Below, piece by piece: positions 63,712-64,000 of a DNA stretch of 64,000 bases (its first letter is position 1; each line of letters starts with the position of its first letter). Source of the DNA: Desertibacillus haloalkaliphilus (GTDB taxonomy: Bacteria; Bacillota; Bacilli; Bacillales; KJ1-10-99); contig NZ_JAHPIV010000004.1 in the NCBI RefSeq assembly GCF_019039105.1, forward strand, positions 186,001 through 250,000. Direction: 5' to 3'. The notes beneath the pieces were generated by a model. It did no database searches and was not told the DNA's origin. It worked only from the letters and a program-made list of their open reading frames with translations. The translations under genes and the position numbers were made by a program.

Positions 63712-64000
63712 TTAACCTAATGACTGTTCCATTAACACAAGTTCTTCCGCTAATCGTTTGCTACGCTCGAGTACATCTTGATCAATAATTTCATTTTGTT
63801 TATTGAAATGATTACTATGTGCATACACATAGCTCGGTGGCACAAATGCTCTAAAATAACCCGCTATCGGCTTCAATTGATTTTCTATCACTAGATAATG
63901 CTGATACGTCCCACCTGTAGCAACAAATCCAATGACCTTTTTTCTAAACATTGAAACAGGCGCGAGATCAAATAAGTTCTTTAAGGCCCCTGTGAGTGAG
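63712..64000 (-). CDS. NADPH-dependent FMN reductase (partial, C-terminal part)
   Basis: The gene runs off the right edge. The visible C-terminal 95 residues in frame (SLTGALKNLFDLAPVSMFRK, then VATGGTYQHYLVIENQL and FRAFVPPSYVYAH) match NAD(P)H-dependent FMN reductases of the azobenzene reductase/SsuE type. They reduce FMN or quinones in the cytoplasm. The annotated ATG near 63951 is an internal Met, not the start. It lies upstream of a terminator and is not part of the catabolic island. Confidence 0.88.
   Translation of the reverse strand, partial: SLTGALKNLFDLAPVSMFRKKVIGFVATGGTYQHYLVIENQLKPIAGYFRAFVPPSYVYAHSNHFNKQNEIIDQDVLERSKRLAEELVLMEQSLG

Noticed and set aside
1-64000. CRISPR arrays, tRNA, rRNA, insertion sequences or phage genes
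   Set aside because: No spaced direct repeats, RNA gene sequences, transposase motifs or structural phage genes were seen.

Overview
The window looks like chromosome of a low-GC, spore-forming Bacillaceae species, possibly from the alkaliphilic/soil Bacillus group. The evidence is the AT-rich intergenic DNA, strong GGAGG ribosome binding sites with many TTG and GTG starts, U-tailed hairpin terminators, and Bacillus-type proteins (a YkuD homologue, a Tet(L)-like exporter, a CBO0543-type membrane protein, a cydABCD set). I see no rRNA, tRNA, CRISPR array, phage or insertion sequence.

Positions 1 to about 36000 are mixed housekeeping and accessory genes, mostly on the minus strand. They run: a frameshifted DUF1648 membrane protein at the left edge; a Bcr/CflA drug exporter; a HAD phosphatase; an RluA-type pseudouridine synthase; a MarR regulator with a membrane protein; a flavodoxin-less CysJ-like reductase; an alpha/beta hydrolase with a thioester-reductase-like SDR; a [2Fe-2S] ferredoxin; and the cytochrome bd operon with its CydDC exporter. 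Next come a CueP copper-binding lipoprotein with an in-frame UGA; acetyltransferase, methyltransferase and LOG genes; a Tet(L)-like exporter; a LysM-YkuD L,D-transpeptidase without a canonical start codon; an alkylation-repair pair (ATL and Tag); a LacI-controlled sugar-acid operon (rpiA, kdgK-like kinase, hydroxyacid dehydrogenase); and a set of small secreted or stress proteins, including a Sir2 deacetylase interrupted by an amber codon.

Positions 36142 to about 63450 form a dense minus-strand catabolic island. It encodes three acyl-CoA ligases, an acyl-CoA dehydrogenase, two crotonase-fold enzymes, a 3-hydroxyacyl-CoA dehydrogenase, a true thiolase, two thiolase-fold proteins without the nucleophilic cysteine, a DUF35 OB-fold protein, two hot-dog dehydratase-like proteins and an APH/ACAD11-like kinase. 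It also encodes an amidohydrolase, a Rieske ferredoxin, an iron alcohol dehydrogenase, a TRAP transporter with three binding proteins, and a TetR regulator. Together these suggest uptake of a carboxylic acid, CoA activation and a beta-oxidation-like route that may include a retro-aldol C-C cleavage. The substrate cannot be named from sequence alone.

The most unusual single observation is the cueP gene. A UGA replaces exactly the first of three conserved metal-binding cysteines, and a hairpin with a GGU loop lies 18 nt downstream, the arrangement of a bacterial SECIS element. The same window holds two other interrupted genes and one without a normal start, so gene decay or sequence error has to be excluded first.
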